Positions 1 through 12,953 of a stretch of DNA of 64,000 nt are shown one piece after another. The first letter of the stretch is position 1, and each line of letters starts with the position of its first letter. The notes under the pieces were generated by a model. That model searched no databases. It saw only the letters and a program-made list of their open reading frames with translations, and had not been told where the DNA came from. The translations under genes were made by a program, and so were the position numbers. This DNA is from Zygnema cylindricum (Eukaryota > Streptophyta > Zygnematophyceae > Zygnematales > Zygnemataceae): contig JBBHKE010001188.1 in the NCBI GenBank assembly GCA_037447655.1, positions 159,261 through 223,260 on the forward strand, given 5' to 3'.

Positions 1-240
1 CAGAAACTACACTAAGCTGTATAGAGGCATTGTAGCCGTACATCTAACATTCTAACACAACAAATACTGTGAGTATACGTGTATATTGAAGGTATGTCAT
101 AAATCACATTCTCAACACTAAACAACTAATTCACTACAGACAAAATTAAATTCTACCAAATATTTACACCAAAGTTGCGACAACGTAAAGTGATAGTGAT
201 CTAGTCATGCCTCGTCAGTATTTGTTGGCGGTGGCTGTTA
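1..240 (-). repeat. Edge of an LTR-like dispersed repeat
   Basis: Read on the minus strand, this stretch resembles the 3' part of the TGTTG...CAACA LTR at about 10,478-10,700 (itself minus-oriented). Both have an AAATATTT core, a CATACCTT-type motif about 70 bases further on and a GTACGGCT-type motif after that. It is truncated by the window edge, so neither terminus can be placed. No gene was seen. Confidence 0.5.
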
Positions 241-499
241 GCCGTCCAATTAGAGGATTTGGCACCATAGATGTGACTTCACAAAGTACCGTGGTTCTGC
301 CGAATTTCCGTACGTCCACGGATAACATACTCACGCATTTCTCTCAAGTGACGACGCGTGTCCCAAGTGTGAATGGACCGTGAACTCCCAACTTCACTGT
401 CACACTAATTTTGGTAAATACTGAACCGAACTCAACCAAAAATAACTTAAGTCCTGAACAACTCTCTCTCCCTCACAGTTGAGGCATAGAGAGGACTAA

Positions 500-3260
500 A
501 GCTTTCTAAAAACAACAGATTCTATAGGGAAGACTGTAGACTTCCGAATGTGTGGAGACTAATGAATGTTAAATGCTGCCACTATATTAGACAAGTATCC
601 TATGCCCACTCTTGAAGAAATATTTGATGCCTTGGTTGGAGCAACTATATATTCTACCTTGGATTTGAAACAAGGATTTCACCTAGTGCCTATGGAACCT
701 AAACATCGAGAGAGGACAACATTCTGGGCAGTTAACAGATTATATGAGTGGCTTTATATGCCTTTAGGATTGAAAAATGCTCCCGCAAAGTTCCAACGAG
801 TAATGGATGAAGCTTTATGAAGGATTAAATGTGCTCGGTGTTATATTGACGACGTGATCATTTTTTTTAACAATTTGGAGGATCACTTTTTTCATTTACA
901 AATGGTGTTTAATGCTCTGAGAGAGGCAAGCTTAAAGTGTCATCCAGGTAAAGGTATATTCGGGGTAGACAATTTTTTTTATTTGGGACATGATGTTACC
1001 CTAAGGACGGTAGGTCCACATATGGTCAAAGTCGCCGCCTTCGATGTGTTGCCAGCTCCCACAGATGTTTCTTCAATTCGCACATTTTTAGGGTTAGCTA
1101 ACTATTATAGACGATTTTAATCCAGAGTTTAGCAGCCGAGCTCAAGCCCTCAATTTACTCTTAAGGAAAGATCAAGAGTGGCAATGGAAGGAATGACAAG
1201 AAGAGGCATTCCAATTTTTGAAAAATGCACTTAAAGAAAGTATGATTCTTCCTATGCCATACCATTTTCGACCATTTATTCTTTACACTGATTGGAGTAG
1301 ATTCGGATTGGGGGCCGTATTAGCTCAGCTTGATGATTCGGGAGCCAAATACGTGGTAGCCTATGCGAGCCAGAGCAACAATAAGGCGGAGGCCTCTTAC
1401 AATAGCTATCATGGGGAGCTTTTGGTAGTTGTTTGGGCCATCCAACACTTCCGACCATATCTTTATGGCGTTGGTTTCACCCTCATCATCGATCACCAAC
1501 CTTTGAAATGGATAATGGAGAATAGTAAGCTTACAGGGAAACTTGCTGGATGGGCTTTGATATTGCAAGAGTATGATTTTGAGATAATTCACCGAGCCGG
1601 TGAGACCCATGGTAATGCAGATGGTCTTAGCAGAAACCCCGATCCATCTTCTGTTGATGCAACACGAGCAAGGTAGGATGAAGATCCTATTTTGGGGGTT
1701 GGAATGGTTATGGCAGCCACAGCATTCTCTTTGCTTCCTAAAAAAGAGGGGGAACTTTTTGCATTAGGGGCAGAGGTGGAAGGGCAGGCCCCATTGTCAG
1801 CTGGCAAGGTTGACATTTTTGATGATTTAGACACCTTGCAATCCATTGAGAAAGGGTCAATTTTACCTTATTTAGAGGGGATCCAGAAAGCTAGAGTTAT
1901 ACAGAGGATAAGAGCTTACACTTGGGATAGAGGGGTTCTCTTAAGGATTTGGCCGGATGGCGTCAGGAAGGTAGTTCCACCACCTGGTGATCGAGAAACC
2001 TTAGTCACTAACCTCTATGAGCAATGTGGTCATTTTGGTCAGAAGCGTACCGCTTCTTTGGTTCTGTTACTATCTTCTTGGTAGCATGGTATTCGAGCAC
2101 AAGTGAGTCGAGTTGTTCGAGCATACTTAACATGCGTCGAATAAATGACATTTGACTAGAAAGGTGGTACAAATTACATTCTCCCCATTAGAATGTTTTA
2201 CTCGGTCATTAGACTTCTAGAGGCTCTTCTAACTAGTCAGCGAGGAAACAACCGTGCTCTAATGATGAGAGCATTTTCTAGAGTGGATTGAGCTGCGTGG
2301 TGATACCTGCGAAAGAGTCTAAGTGGCGGATGCCTTTTTCAAAAGTGCTTGCTTTAGTTTAGGGCCCCGAAGTTTTTGACCGATCAAGATTGGATTTTCT
2401 TTGGGGATTTTTTTCGACTTTGATGGAGCAATGTTTGATTGATCACGGACTTACTAGTAGAGATCATCCTCAAGCTGATGTGTAAGCCGAACGTTGTGTC
2501 CAATCAGTCAAGAGAGCACTCTAAAAATATGCACTCGATGAGGATGTGGGGGATTGGGATCAAAGGGTGCCTTGGATTGCTATGGGCTCTAGGTTTAGTA
2601 GACAGGCTTCTCTTTACAGTCACAGCCCTCCCTTCCCTTTTTTATGTTGTTTGGCAGGCATCTTATTCTTCTAGAATCTGCCTCGGCCTAAGCCAATGTC
2701 TTACCCGAGATGGATAGTAAAGGGACAGTGGAAAGACTAATTACTGCTCGAGCGCAGGTTTTTTATCGGGAGATTTCGATAGGAGTGGCTCTTATGTTCC
2801 TCGACAACGACGTTTTTAGCCCGGGGATTTTGTTTATCGGATGCGGCAGAAAAAGGATACTTTGGATATTTCTGCAGACCGGATTATTTTGAAGGTGGTT
2901 GAGATTTCCCTTAAAGGAGTGCTAACTTTGGAAAAGGCTGACGGCAAGAGAGTCAAAGATAATCAAATTAATGTGGCTCCTTGCCACCCTCGAGTGCTCG
3001 AGGACGAGCCACCATTACATTTCACTTATTTTCCCTCTCCTCCCATTTGTTATAATTCTCCCTTGTGTTTTCCCGTGGTTACAAAATTACAGACATTTTA
3101 TTATGTGAGGCATGCACTCGAGCTTGGCATTCTTCTTGCTTACCTAAGAATTGGGCAGGCGGGACCAACTTGGCCGACCTTGGTTTTGTGGGGAGTGTGA
3201 AATGGGGGTTTGAACTTCGATTTTGAGGGGCTTCTTAGGATAAGGACCTAAGAAGTGGGG
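500..3260 (+). pseudogene. Decayed Ty3/gypsy pol (RT, RNase H, integrase)
   Basis: Remains of a gypsy retrotransposon polyprotein, broken by stops and frameshifts. Reverse transcriptase spans about 566-1,120. It has the LPMPLGLKNAP-like region (here YMPLGLKNAPAKFQ) and the catalytic YIDD box near 842-853, just after an in-frame stop at about 818. An RNase H-like domain covers 1,218-1,676, opening with LYTDWS and ending in the HRAGETHGNADGLSR tail typical of gypsy elements. The integrase zinc-binding region follows at about 1,870-2,130. The C-terminal half of the integrase core, with SRDHPQAD and W-rich motifs, is at about 2,440-2,610. A chromodomain-like tail region with DTLDISADRIILKV and VAPCH lies at 2,850-2,990. 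Gag and protease are not visible upstream. The element cannot make an active enzyme. The domain order (RT, RNase H, integrase) identifies Ty3/gypsy rather than copia. Confidence 0.9.
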
Positions 3261-3410
3261 TGAATGATTCAGCAGTGAACACGACCCTCCCAACATTGGG
3301 ACGGGGTTGGTAACTTTTCTGTCTTTTTATTGTTTTTATCATCTATATGTCCACACTAATGTTGTCAAGATTATCATTTTATTTCGACGTATGGAATTCT
3401 GCATGTGGAG

Positions 3411-3478
3411 TGTTATTTGTCGCCAAATTCCAATATTATTCTTCTTACATGAAGCATCAAAGCCATGGGCTTGACAGT
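3411..3478 (+). repeat. 68-bp repeat, copy 1 (possible LTR start)
   Basis: About 68 bases beginning TGTTATTTGTCGCCAAATT recur at 4,678-4,745. The copy lies about 150 bases downstream of the decayed gypsy pol. The TG start and the spacing of 1,267 bases suggest the beginnings of two adjacent LTR copies, but I found no matching CA end or target duplication. Confidence 0.5.
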
Positions 3479-4677
3479 TGGCATGCAAGATTATATATAT
3501 TGACTATGGAGGACTATCGACCCTATTACTACTTCATAGGATGTGGTTTCGGACCAATTTTGGAGTTGGTCAATATTGAGTCGGCAACGCACCAAAAGCC
3601 TTTTTTGAGGGACGATTTTGATCATATAGATTATTTTTTTGTTCTGTAATTGAACGCCCTATTAAAATCTATGTAGCATAGCTAATAGAACTTTATTTCA
3701 CTTAATTTGGATAATTAGGCTACAAGATATGTGAGGTCAAAGTAGTGTTTTGGTGCAACTTTTAGAAACACTGACGTTTAATATCTTTTTAATGGCTGGG
3801 TTACACATACTTTTTTTTTATTGATATATATAACTTTTTAATACCTTTCTAATGAATGTTTGTTTGGATTGATCAGATAGATATTATTAGAGATATGGCA
3901 GTTTCTGCAAACTGCATAATCAAGGTTAATTATTGACTTTTTGAAGTAATGATTGTTTTTGCCGGTTGGAAATTAGTACACGCTATCCAACCGACTTTTC
4001 ATAAGTCAGAATTTCTGACGTTTTGGGGAAATAAACATAGAATAAGTCCCGTAATGTCAGATTTTGATGTTAAGTATTAGATCAAAGTACTTTAGGTTGT
4101 TGGAATTCAATATTGCCTTGACTGTCTCTCAGTTCTGTCACCAAAGAGTTATTTTGCCAACCTCTCTTTTGCCATCTTTGGATCATGTCGGAGTTGCCTT
4201 CCAGTTAGTCAATTTGTGTCTTGTTTGGCAACAAAGATACTTGGGGCTTTCTGATTACAATAGTCCTTGGGAGTTTAAAAGAGGGAGTTGGACAAATCTC
4301 TAATTAGGAGGGATCCGTGGGGTTTCGGGACCTTTCGAGTTTGATCACGGGAGTTTGTCGTGGCCTCAATTTGCTCCTCTAGGTGGGTCAAAACCCTTAT
4401 TTAGTTTGCATTCGGGGACGCTTGGATGCTACTTGTTTTGTTTTTAATTCTTTGTAATATGTTTATGCTTTGTGATGAATGGCTTCTGATAGAGTAGGGT
4501 AGGAGGCAATATGGTTAAATCTGCAGAGATCACTGTCATAAATGTTATGGCAGTCTAAATTATTTCCATTTTGATTTGATTTGTTAATTCCCAGGATTAG
4601 GGTTATGGTTGACTCTCTTTTGTTAAAAGTTGTTAGCATAGCCCACTGAGCTTAATGATATTAAAGCTCGAGGTTGG

Positions 4678-4745
4678 TGTTATTTGTCGCCAAATTTATA
4701 TATTATTATTTTTGTATGAAGCATCATTGCCATGGGCTCGACATA
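4678..4745 (+). repeat. 68-bp repeat, copy 2 (possible LTR start)
   Basis: Second copy of the repeat at 3,411-3,478, with several substitutions. The sequence diverges just after it into a purine-rich tract. Confidence 0.5.
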
Positions 4746-5000
4746 GGGAAGAAGAAAAGAAGTGGGAGAATGGAAAAAAAAGACAAGAGGAGGAAAAAGG
4801 ATAGGAGAGAAAGAAGGGAGGGGAAAGGTGATAGAAAGGGAGAACAAGCGGAGAGCAAATGGGAGAGGGAGAGAGGGAGGAGAGGGAGAGTGGGAAGGAA
4901 AGGGTGATCGAGAGGGCAAGGGAGAAAAAGAAAGAGGTTGAGTTATGGGGATTTGTATAGGGAGAGAGAGTGAACGTGAAAGACATAAAGAGAAAGAGAG
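4740..5000. repeat. Purine-rich low-complexity tract
   Basis: An almost uninterrupted GA-rich strand. Open frames across it on either strand (Arg/Glu/Lys-rich or Ser/Phe/Leu/Pro-rich) are composition artefacts. A poly-C run of about 14-15 bases follows near 5,177-5,190. Confidence 0.8.
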
Positions 5001-5199
5001 ATATATGTATGGTAGACAAGATTTTCCCATCTCTTTCTTTCTATTAGCAAAAAAGAGAAAAAACGTGTGGGAAAGAGTAAGAACTAGTTCTACCGATCGT
5101 CTTTTGTTTAATATTTTTTTAAGAAAACATGGGAAAGAGGGCATTTAAAGACCAGCTGTCATCCTCTTTCCCTCTCCCCCCCCCCCCCCCTCCAATCCA

Positions 5200-6824
5200 T
5201 AAAAGTAGAAGAAGTTGACACCATGAAAGACAACAGACAAAGAAAGCCAAAAGAAAGGAAAAGACCGAACGATTGACAAGAGGAAAGTAGAGAATCTATC
5301 TTAGTCCTTAGTGTTTCCATTACGTGAATGACGTAATACATACAAAGGTGAGCCCGTCACTTTAAGAACGAGAATCTAACGAATCATTTCTATGGGAATA
5401 AAGGAAACCGAATCCAGAAACGCGCTAGCTAAAATCCAAATGAACAAGACATGAAAGCACATGAAATCTACGACTACACGGACGACACACAAGCACGATT
5501 TTGTATGAAATGTGAAGTATGATGTAAAAGACACAAATTATAGTGCATACCGCTAAGGTCAACACACTTCCTTAATCTAAGAGAACTTAATCTAGGAAAT
5601 CAACAATCTGGTCGCTAGTAGGATTGAAGTTGAATTTGTAGACAAATGTGCTTAGTCTGGTGGTGATGTCATCAATTGTTCGTAAGAGCCAGAGCGTCCT
5701 GAGAGTAAGTGATCAGCTGGATAGAGGAAGGAGGAGGGAGAGAAAATGAGTGAAAATGGAGCATGAAGGTATGGTAGGCGGCAATCCCACCCACCATTTG
5801 TATGTCTCCGGTATAAATCAATAATGGCAATGCTATTATCAAGGGCAAGAACCCATTAAGTTATAAAAATCGGTAAGTTGCTACACTTTTCAAACCCACT
5901 GGTAGCGTTCAGTCGATTAAATTATAAGGAATGAGGAGTTCATCTCTCTCTTCAATCCCTGCACCGGTGTTAGCGATGTTAACTTCAACTTACATGATTG
6001 CTACTATAGTTTCGCCTTCTTTTCAATTGTTGAAAGATGAATAGAGTTTATAAAGCTAGCCTTGTGTGGAACTTCATATGTAGCGGTAATTTAAGTGAGA
6101 AGCGGTTGAACGTTTTTTGTTTCGGGATCGAGTAAACTTGAACCTATAGTTATTTAAATGACAGGTGCAGAGATACTTAATTGAGCCAACCTCTTGCAAA
6201 ACTTTCCTAAACCTCGCTAATACATGTGAATGGAAAGTATTGAAAGAGTTTAAAAGACGTTACCAGTGTTAATCGAAAGTTTATTACCATTTCCCATTCA
6301 TAAGTCTTCACGGTATTAGCTCACAAGACCTTTCCTATAACAATAAAAATTGATACATTGTTTACAGATGTAACGTGTTTTACCATATCTTCATGATTTT
6401 TTCCAAATATGTAGGAATGTATACTTCTTGTCCAACCTAAATCGCCAATCATAAGTTATAATTTACATTTACCAAGAAACACTGGGAGTAACTAGGAGGT
6501 AGCAAAATAAAGTTATTAGATATCCGATATGATTGACCACCTTGTGTCTGAAGTAAGTGAAATTATGTGGTCTCCATTAACCCACAGAATGAGCAGCCTA
6601 TGTAAAGCCTCTAGGATAATATTTGACCCTTTCACTTTCCCACTGTATAAGTGCCTCCTAAGCACGAAAATATTTAGACCACCCTCACCCCTGTGAGGAT
6701 AAGACTCCCCTGAGTTAAACGCAAAAAAAATCACTAAATTTGCTCCCCTGAGCAGTAAGTTATGGCTGGCCAAAGATGGCATATAAATACAAAAGGTCAC
6801 TTGGAGAGAGGCGCCTCAAACACG
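5200..6824. other. Unassigned spacer
   Basis: About 1.6 kb with only short random open frames. No repeat partner in the window, RNA gene or transposon end was recognised. Confidence 0.5.
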
Positions 6825-6829
6825 CTAAG

Positions 6830-8215
6830 TGTTGTTTTTGAAAACTTAGTTTCGTGCGTACGGAGCGTTTCGTGCGTGCGCGTGTTCGCGTGGGTGCGCA
6901 TTTACGCGATGTAGTGTGGAGGTTCGAATTGATTTGCGGATTGGGGGAGTAAATGTACGAAGAAAATTAAATGTACGTGAAGGACTAATTGAGTGGCGCG
7001 GAATGCGCAATGTAAATGGACGGCGGATCGCGAAGCGATCCGATTTGAAATTTTCGAAGTGTGAAAATGTACGCATGGCGTACGAAACAAAATGCGACAA
7101 GCGCATTTATTACAAGGGACGCGCTTGCGGTACGAAAATGATTTCGATTGTACGAGGTTTCGACAAGTGGATTTTTATGACCACGCGGCGCGACATCAAG
7201 GGTGCCGATTAAGAGCGACGGACGGCGGATATAGGCCGCCGAGATTTTTATGTAGTGGTGACGCGAAATCGCGTCAATCACACGATATTTATTTTTGGAC
7301 GTTCCGGATTGTTTGACAAGTGATTCGTGGTACACGTGGAAGGCGGATGGCGTCCGCCGATATTTCCAAGGGATCATATTGTTTGATGACATGTTAATTA
7401 GGTGGACCGTACATATACGATGTCGGTTCACTACGTGGATTTATCTACGAGTGACTAAGCGAGTTGTCGCTTATGACGCGTATTTTGCGGACGCGTCGGT
7501 ATAAATATTTCATACAACATTATTTTGTCTTATGTGTATTATTAATTTAGTATTGATTATGACATTTTTATTTAAGTGATCAATTAGGGTTTTCGATAGT
7601 TTAATTTGTGTGTGTACCATGTTGTACTTGTAGACAAGTGTACGCTTACGATTGTTTGACTTTCAGGTGTACGCTTAAGATTAATTTATTCTTAGTGATG
7701 GTCTATTATGGTTAAATAGGACTTAATGACAGTTACATAATGTATGTTGGTTATTTTGACACTTAGTGATTCATTGACAGCTCACAAGTGTATATATAGG
7801 AATGAGCTTTGTTAGGAATTAATAATCAATGCTGGTTAGTAAAGTGGGGACCGAAGATGTAGTATTTTAGGGTTGTCGATTAGGTCATGCACTTTGAATG
7901 ATATAATGATTATACCTTGATTATACTCTTGTTTATGTGTGATGCATTTGTTTTTATTATTTATGTTATTTTATATATGTTTGATATGCATTGTTTATGC
8001 ATTTGTCCTAGGGTTTGTTTATGTCGATTATTCCATCAAACCTTAGATATTGTCATAGGGTTTATTTATGTTGATTATTCCATGAAACCCTAAATGTTGT
8101 TGTATGTTAAATGGAGGATGCATTTCAAATGATTGTTCATTGGCCTAGCTTCGCTTAGCTTCTTGCATGATAGTTTGGGTGGCTTCTGCGGTCTATTTTA
8201 GACCAAAGAACAACA
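6830..8215 (+). mobile_element. Solo LTR 1 (1,386 bp, TSD CTAAG)
   Basis: Starts TGTTGTTTTTG and ends AAAGAACAACA, the canonical TG...CA inverted termini of an LTR. It is flanked by a perfect 5-bp target duplication CTAAG (6,825-6,829 and 8,216-8,220). No internal retrotransposon region is present, so this is a solo LTR left by recombination. Close relatives are at 14,247-15,732 (same full-length type) and at 8,851-11,335 (related, different 3' half). The LTR carries several perfect GC-rich palindromes around 7,023-7,040, 7,222-7,240 and 7,343-7,360. Confidence 0.9.
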
Positions 8216-8629
8216 CTAAGTCCCTTAACTCCTACTCAGAACCACTTACTACTCTACCCTCGGCCACGGCCAATCAATGTACAGTGGTTAATTGTACTTC
8301 TTGTACGGCCATTGTACAACAGGGCCTTCTAGTTGACACTTGTCAACATGGGAGCCATCGTTCCTCCTCCCATCCTTTCTAGCGTCAAATGATGTGGGGC
8401 CACGTGGCACAGCGCGCCGCTATGTTCGAAAGCGGCCAAAGATTCATTCGGGTTTGGCGGGGCGACGACGTTTGTTCGATCATGTATTTTACACGGTTAG
8501 ATTTGCGTCCGCGAGCGTCGTTTGACTATAGATGTCGTTTCGTCAATTTTGGTCTAATTTGGTGATAGTGACGTTTTGAATAACACTTTACGTACATAGC
8601 GACCTAAATATGTGTATCGTTTCGTTTAT

Positions 8630-8690
8630 GCCATAATGGTTAAGGCGTACATCTATGTAGTATTTCGCAGATCTACGTTCAAATCTAGTT
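8630..8690 (+). other. Possible tRNA-derived (SINE-like) A and B boxes
   Basis: ATAATGGTTAAGG (about 8,633-8,645) resembles a pol III A box and ACGTTCAAATCTAG (about 8,675-8,688) a B box. The spacing of about 35 bases is tRNA-like. No complete cloverleaf was found, so a decayed tRNA-derived SINE head is more likely than a tRNA gene. Confidence 0.3.
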
Positions 8691-8850
8691 TAGAGTTACC
8701 TAGGTTCAAAGTTGGTTTAGGGCAACATTTTGGCAATCTATCAATCTATATGCATGTCTGCCTATTTCTTTCTTACTATAGAAAGGTACTGTTCCACTAA
8801 ACACGTGGCGCATTTTTAATTTGGGTGCATGCAACTAAATATTCGCGGAG

Positions 8851-11335
8851 TGTTGTTATTTGAATATTTAGTTTCGTGTACATCGTGTTTCGTGCGTACT
8901 TAATCAGTACAATGTTAAGTGTCGATTTGATATTTGTGAAAATTTACGGCGTTTACTTTACTGTAGTGACATATAAAAAGGGTTGACTCAAGAATGACCG
9001 AAATCAAGTCTTTGGGGGAGTGTTGGTTTAAAGACTTAATTTCATACACACCTATTTTAGTGTAGCCTTAATAATACGGTATGAGGCGTACGTAATTTGG
9101 GGGAGAAAACAAATCATAAGTTTACGAAATTTGATATGGATGTATTATGGATACGGGTGTATTATTCGAATGGATTCACGGATTGGGGGGGCGAACGTAC
9201 GGAGCGACTTATTTGACAAGTGGACGTTAAACAAGTCAGGGACATTTATGGCTATAGACGCAATTTTGGTACGATAAGATTTGGAGGGTACGAATTAATT
9301 TTGGCAAGTGGTTTGTGGTACATTTGGAAGGCGGACGACGTCCGCCGATCTTTTTGTGGGTTCACACTAATTTTGATGATGTATTACTAGGTGGACTGTA
9401 CGGTTGTGATGTTGGTTTGCTACATGGACTTGTCATCAAGTGACTAAGCAATTTGACGTTTAGTATGCGAATTTTGCGGAGGTGTCGGTTTAAATATTTT
9501 ATAAAACAGAGGTTTGTCTTTTTGCTAATTAGTTTATTAATGTAAATTCATTCATTCTGACATACCTTGAAATATTTGGGTATACTCACAATAATTTAGG
9601 TAGGTGGTAGATAACGTACGACTGGTATGCCTCCCTACATTCAGTAGTGAACTCTATGAGTATATCTTGTAGGACTTAGATTGTTTTTATTATCATAGTC
9701 AAGTTTATCAAACTAATGGCAGACTGTTTTTTTGCAACTTTGACCTGTTGGTGTGATCACTCTAATTGATTTTTTTATGTGAAACTTTGTGAAGATATTT
9801 TATGATCTATAAACTATATATGTGTGTAGTTCTAGTCTGTTCTGTTATCTCCGTCGAATTCTGTGAGAAGTCTACCTGGTTTGTTTGAGAAGCTGTCACC
9901 TGTTTTTGGGAAACTCTCGAGCTTATATCTTCTAGATTCCTCCGTGGATGAAGTTGTAACTTTGGATCTTATATCTTTTAGATTCCTCCGTGGATTTGGC
10001 TGTAACTTTGAAAGTTTACAGAGTCTATGGTGTTGTCCATAGCCATTTCTAGCCATGGATTCACCCTAGGAAGCACCACAGACTACCCTAAAAACAGCCT
10101 GCTTTGGATACACACAGAATTCAACAGAATTAACAAAACAAGATGAAACTACATTTACAGATATTATCTAGGATATAAAATGACCTCACAAAGTTTCGGA
10201 CAAAAATAATAAACAGATTGATCACATCATCTAGTCAAAAATGCACAAAAACAGTCTGCCATAACTTTGATCAGACAGACTAACTTCTCAATGAAGTAAA
10301 ACACAGACCAGGCACACAATATACCTGAAAATCTGTGACAATATTAAAAATATAAATAGGAACACACATGCAGAATTTCAGATAATTCCGCTAGCAGATC
10401 TGAGAGTAATCCTCAGATAAAATTACCAAAAAATAACCATAAACAGTTTTTAGTCCAAAAAGTTCCTATGTCCTAAAATGACGAAGTCCTACAAATATAT
10501 ACAAGAGCTTACTGTTGAATGTACGGAGGCATATCAGCCGTACGCTATCTACCAGCTACCTCTATTAATGTCGGTATACCCGAATACTTCAAGGTATGTC
10601 AAAGTGAGTAAATCTACACTAATAATTAATTCACAAAAAGACACATCAATGTTCAACCAAATATTTACATCGACGCTTCCGTAAAATCCGCGTACTCAGT
10701 ATCAACTTGATTAGTCACTTGAGGACGAAACCACGTCATGAACCGACATCACATACGTACGGTCCACTTGATACCACATTATCAAAATACAATCCTTTGG
10801 AAATATCGGCGGACGCCGTCCGCCCTCCAAATGTACCACGGACCACTTGCCGAAATTAAACCGTACCGAACTTGCGTCTTTTGCAATAAATACGCCTCTC
10901 GCAAATAAAGTACACTTGTCCAAATAAGACGCTTCGTACCGGCGGCGTACATATTCAACATTTCGTAAATTTCACATCGGATCGCTTCGCGATCCGCCGT
11001 CCATTTGTAAACGTATTCCAAGCCACTCAATTAATCCCTTTAATTTCAATCGTACAATTACTCCCCCAATCCACAAATCCATTCGAACCTCCATTTGTAC
11101 CACCACAATATTTCCGGTAATAATCTACGCACGAACCGTCGCGTGCGCACAAAATGTGGCGTAAGTACGAAACTAACATTTCAAAAACAACATATGGTAT
11201 ACTGCATATTCGTGCAGTTTGAGGTGATTTTGTTGATTCTCGAGTAATCTCTGCTGTCTGAAACACAATTGTTTTTGGGGGTAGTCTGTGGTGCTTTCGA
11301 GAGTAATCCATGGCTGAAATACGCTATGGACAACA
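8851..11335 (+). mobile_element. Older LTR (LTR4), split by a nested LTR
   Basis: Starts TGTTGTTATTTG at 8,851 and, after removing the nested LTR at 10,028-11,192 and one TATGG copy, ends in GCTATGGACAACA at 11,335. The same ending, in reverse, forms the start of the nested copy, showing that the two belong to one subfamily. No matching target duplication was found (CGGAG against AAAGA). An internal 44-bp tandem duplication containing GATTCCTCCGTGGAT lies at about 9,920-10,010. No coding sequence. Confidence 0.75.
10028..11192 (-). mobile_element. Solo LTR 3 nested in LTR4 (TSD TATGG)
   Basis: An LTR in minus orientation. Read on the minus strand it begins TGTTGTTTTTGAAATG and ends CTATGGACAACA. 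The 5-bp target TATGG is duplicated at 10,023-10,027 and 11,193-11,197. It sits inside an older plus-oriented copy of the same subfamily, so together they form a large inverted repeat. Confidence 0.85.
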
Positions 11336-11339
11336 AAAG

Positions 11340-11505
11340 ACAAACACGCCGTACATCCAAAGTATGAATTGACATTCACTCTACTTTTGTAAAATGATTT
11401 TCTTGTACGACTAAAGTTTTTGTCAAAGTTCTCCAAATTTTAGGGCAAAAAGAAAGAGAAAGTAAGATACATAAATACATGGGGACATACCCTTACTAAA
11501 AGATA
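11340..11505 (-). repeat. Dispersed repeat shared with 55,146-55,315
   Basis: On the minus strand this carries the same roughly 165-base sequence as 55,146-55,315 on the plus strand. Shared pieces include GAATGTACGGCGTG-type ends and a TTTGACAAAAACTT stretch. Both copies keep short similar frames (VNVNSYF.CTAC), which I take as shared repeat sequence rather than a gene. Confidence 0.6.
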
Positions 11506-11685
11506 AGGGCCGCAAATCGTAATTTATTGTAAAGTGTTAATTATGCACTTTATACGGTGTTCCCAAAAATATGTCAAATTATTATGTGAATATCACGTGA
11601 CATATCGTAATTATTGGCTTACTCATACATCGTACATGTTTCCACAAATATATCCTATTATTATGTCAATATCCTGCGACATGTA

Positions 11686-12158
11686 CACTGTGAATCGTTA
11701 TTAGCGTTCATGACTCTAATTGAGGTACCCCGTTTTTTTAGGCAAATTCTCAAATATAATTAATCATTCTAAATGTTTTTGAACATTATTCGAGGTACCC
11801 CATCTAATAGGGTTGTGGTGTACGGACTGTCAGATCCTTATTATTTTGTACTTTTTCAAGTAAAAGTACAGAAAAAATATTTACGCTAACGCGCGCGAAT
11901 GTAAATGTGCTCTGGAAATAATGATGCGGATGTCACAAAAACGCGACGACTTACGATTTGATTAATTTCGTACATGCACATATTTTAGTGTGAAGATATT
12001 ATGCGCCGACAATTATTACAAAGCAATTTAAAAATTAGAGTTAATGATAAATTACAATAAATATTTTTTTGGAAAAACTGAAATTCCCAATTAGCGTAAA
12101 TACCTCTAATTGTTTCATTACGCTATCTATTTCATTACGCTAATAGCGATTTATGTTG
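11686..12158. mobile_element. Degenerate TA-MITE
   Basis: The left end CACTGTGAATCGTTATTAGCG mirrors, imperfectly, the right end CGCTAATAGCGATTTATGTTG. Both are bounded by TA and match the CACCGC(C/G)AATCG terminal repeat of the other MITEs in this window. The termini have diverged, so this is an old copy. Confidence 0.5.
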
Positions 12159-12775
12159 TAGTAATTTTTAGTTGATAAATCAAATTATTACGTCAATTTC
12201 CCACGACAAATCCTAATTATTAGCTTACTCACATGTTTCAAACAATAAATCGATAAATTTAATTGCTATTTAAGTTAGAGAAACTTGACCACAATCCAAA
12301 CAAAACCTAGTCATACACCAAGATGGAGAAAAGCATTCTCGCTTCTCCTAAAACTAGAATCCAAAACAAACTTCAAAAATAAAAAAATTGTGAAATTGCT
12401 TAGTATTACATAGTGAAAGAAAGCATGGCCACTTCAAGTTGTTGGAAAAAATTTGAACAGGTCTATGAAACTAAAACATCAAACAAATACATAGTAAATG
12501 GGGGGAGGGTTTATGGCTTGTAATACATGTTTCGTAATTTATTGATACAAGTCAACAAACGATACGTCAACAATTAACACTCACATATGTTCAACTTTGG
12601 CTTACACAAATAGTTCTAGAAGACTTTTTCGTAAGTTTCTTTCAAAAAAAGAGGCGAAAACGAGTGACCGAAAAAAAACGGCGAAAATGGTGGTGTTAGT
12701 GCGTTGCGAGGACCTTCAACCATTTTCGATGGTCAAACGTACAGGTATGATTTATTTTGAATGTCGCACATGAGA

Positions 12776-12953
12776 GACAAGCAAGCGAACATGCATCACA
12801 ACCAGCAAAGTCCTGCTCACAAACATATATACCAACGAAAATAAATATGGAAAGACAAAAAATATATACACCATGAGAAGGTATAAAGGTGAAAATGACC
12901 CAAAGAGAGAAAGGGGAAGAATACTCCCCTAGAGTGAAATGGGCCCGATAATT
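12776..12953. repeat. Flank duplication D1
   Basis: About 178 bases starting GACAAGCAAGCGAAC and containing AAGTCCTGCTCACAAACATA. They are repeated at 14,074-14,246 on the far side of repeat X1. D1 continues as GGGCCCGATAATTTAC, and D2, once the solo LTR is removed, continues as GGACCGAATAATTCCC, so the duplication runs slightly past the LTR insertion. Confidence 0.8.

Noticed and set aside
1276-1610. Minus-strand frames over the gypsy RNase H region
   Set aside because: Shadows of the plus-strand retrotransposon domain.
4680-5144. 154-codon and overlapping minus-strand open frames
   Set aside because: Translation of a purine-rich low-complexity tract. Ser/Pro/Leu/Phe bias, no domain, no repeat of structure elsewhere.
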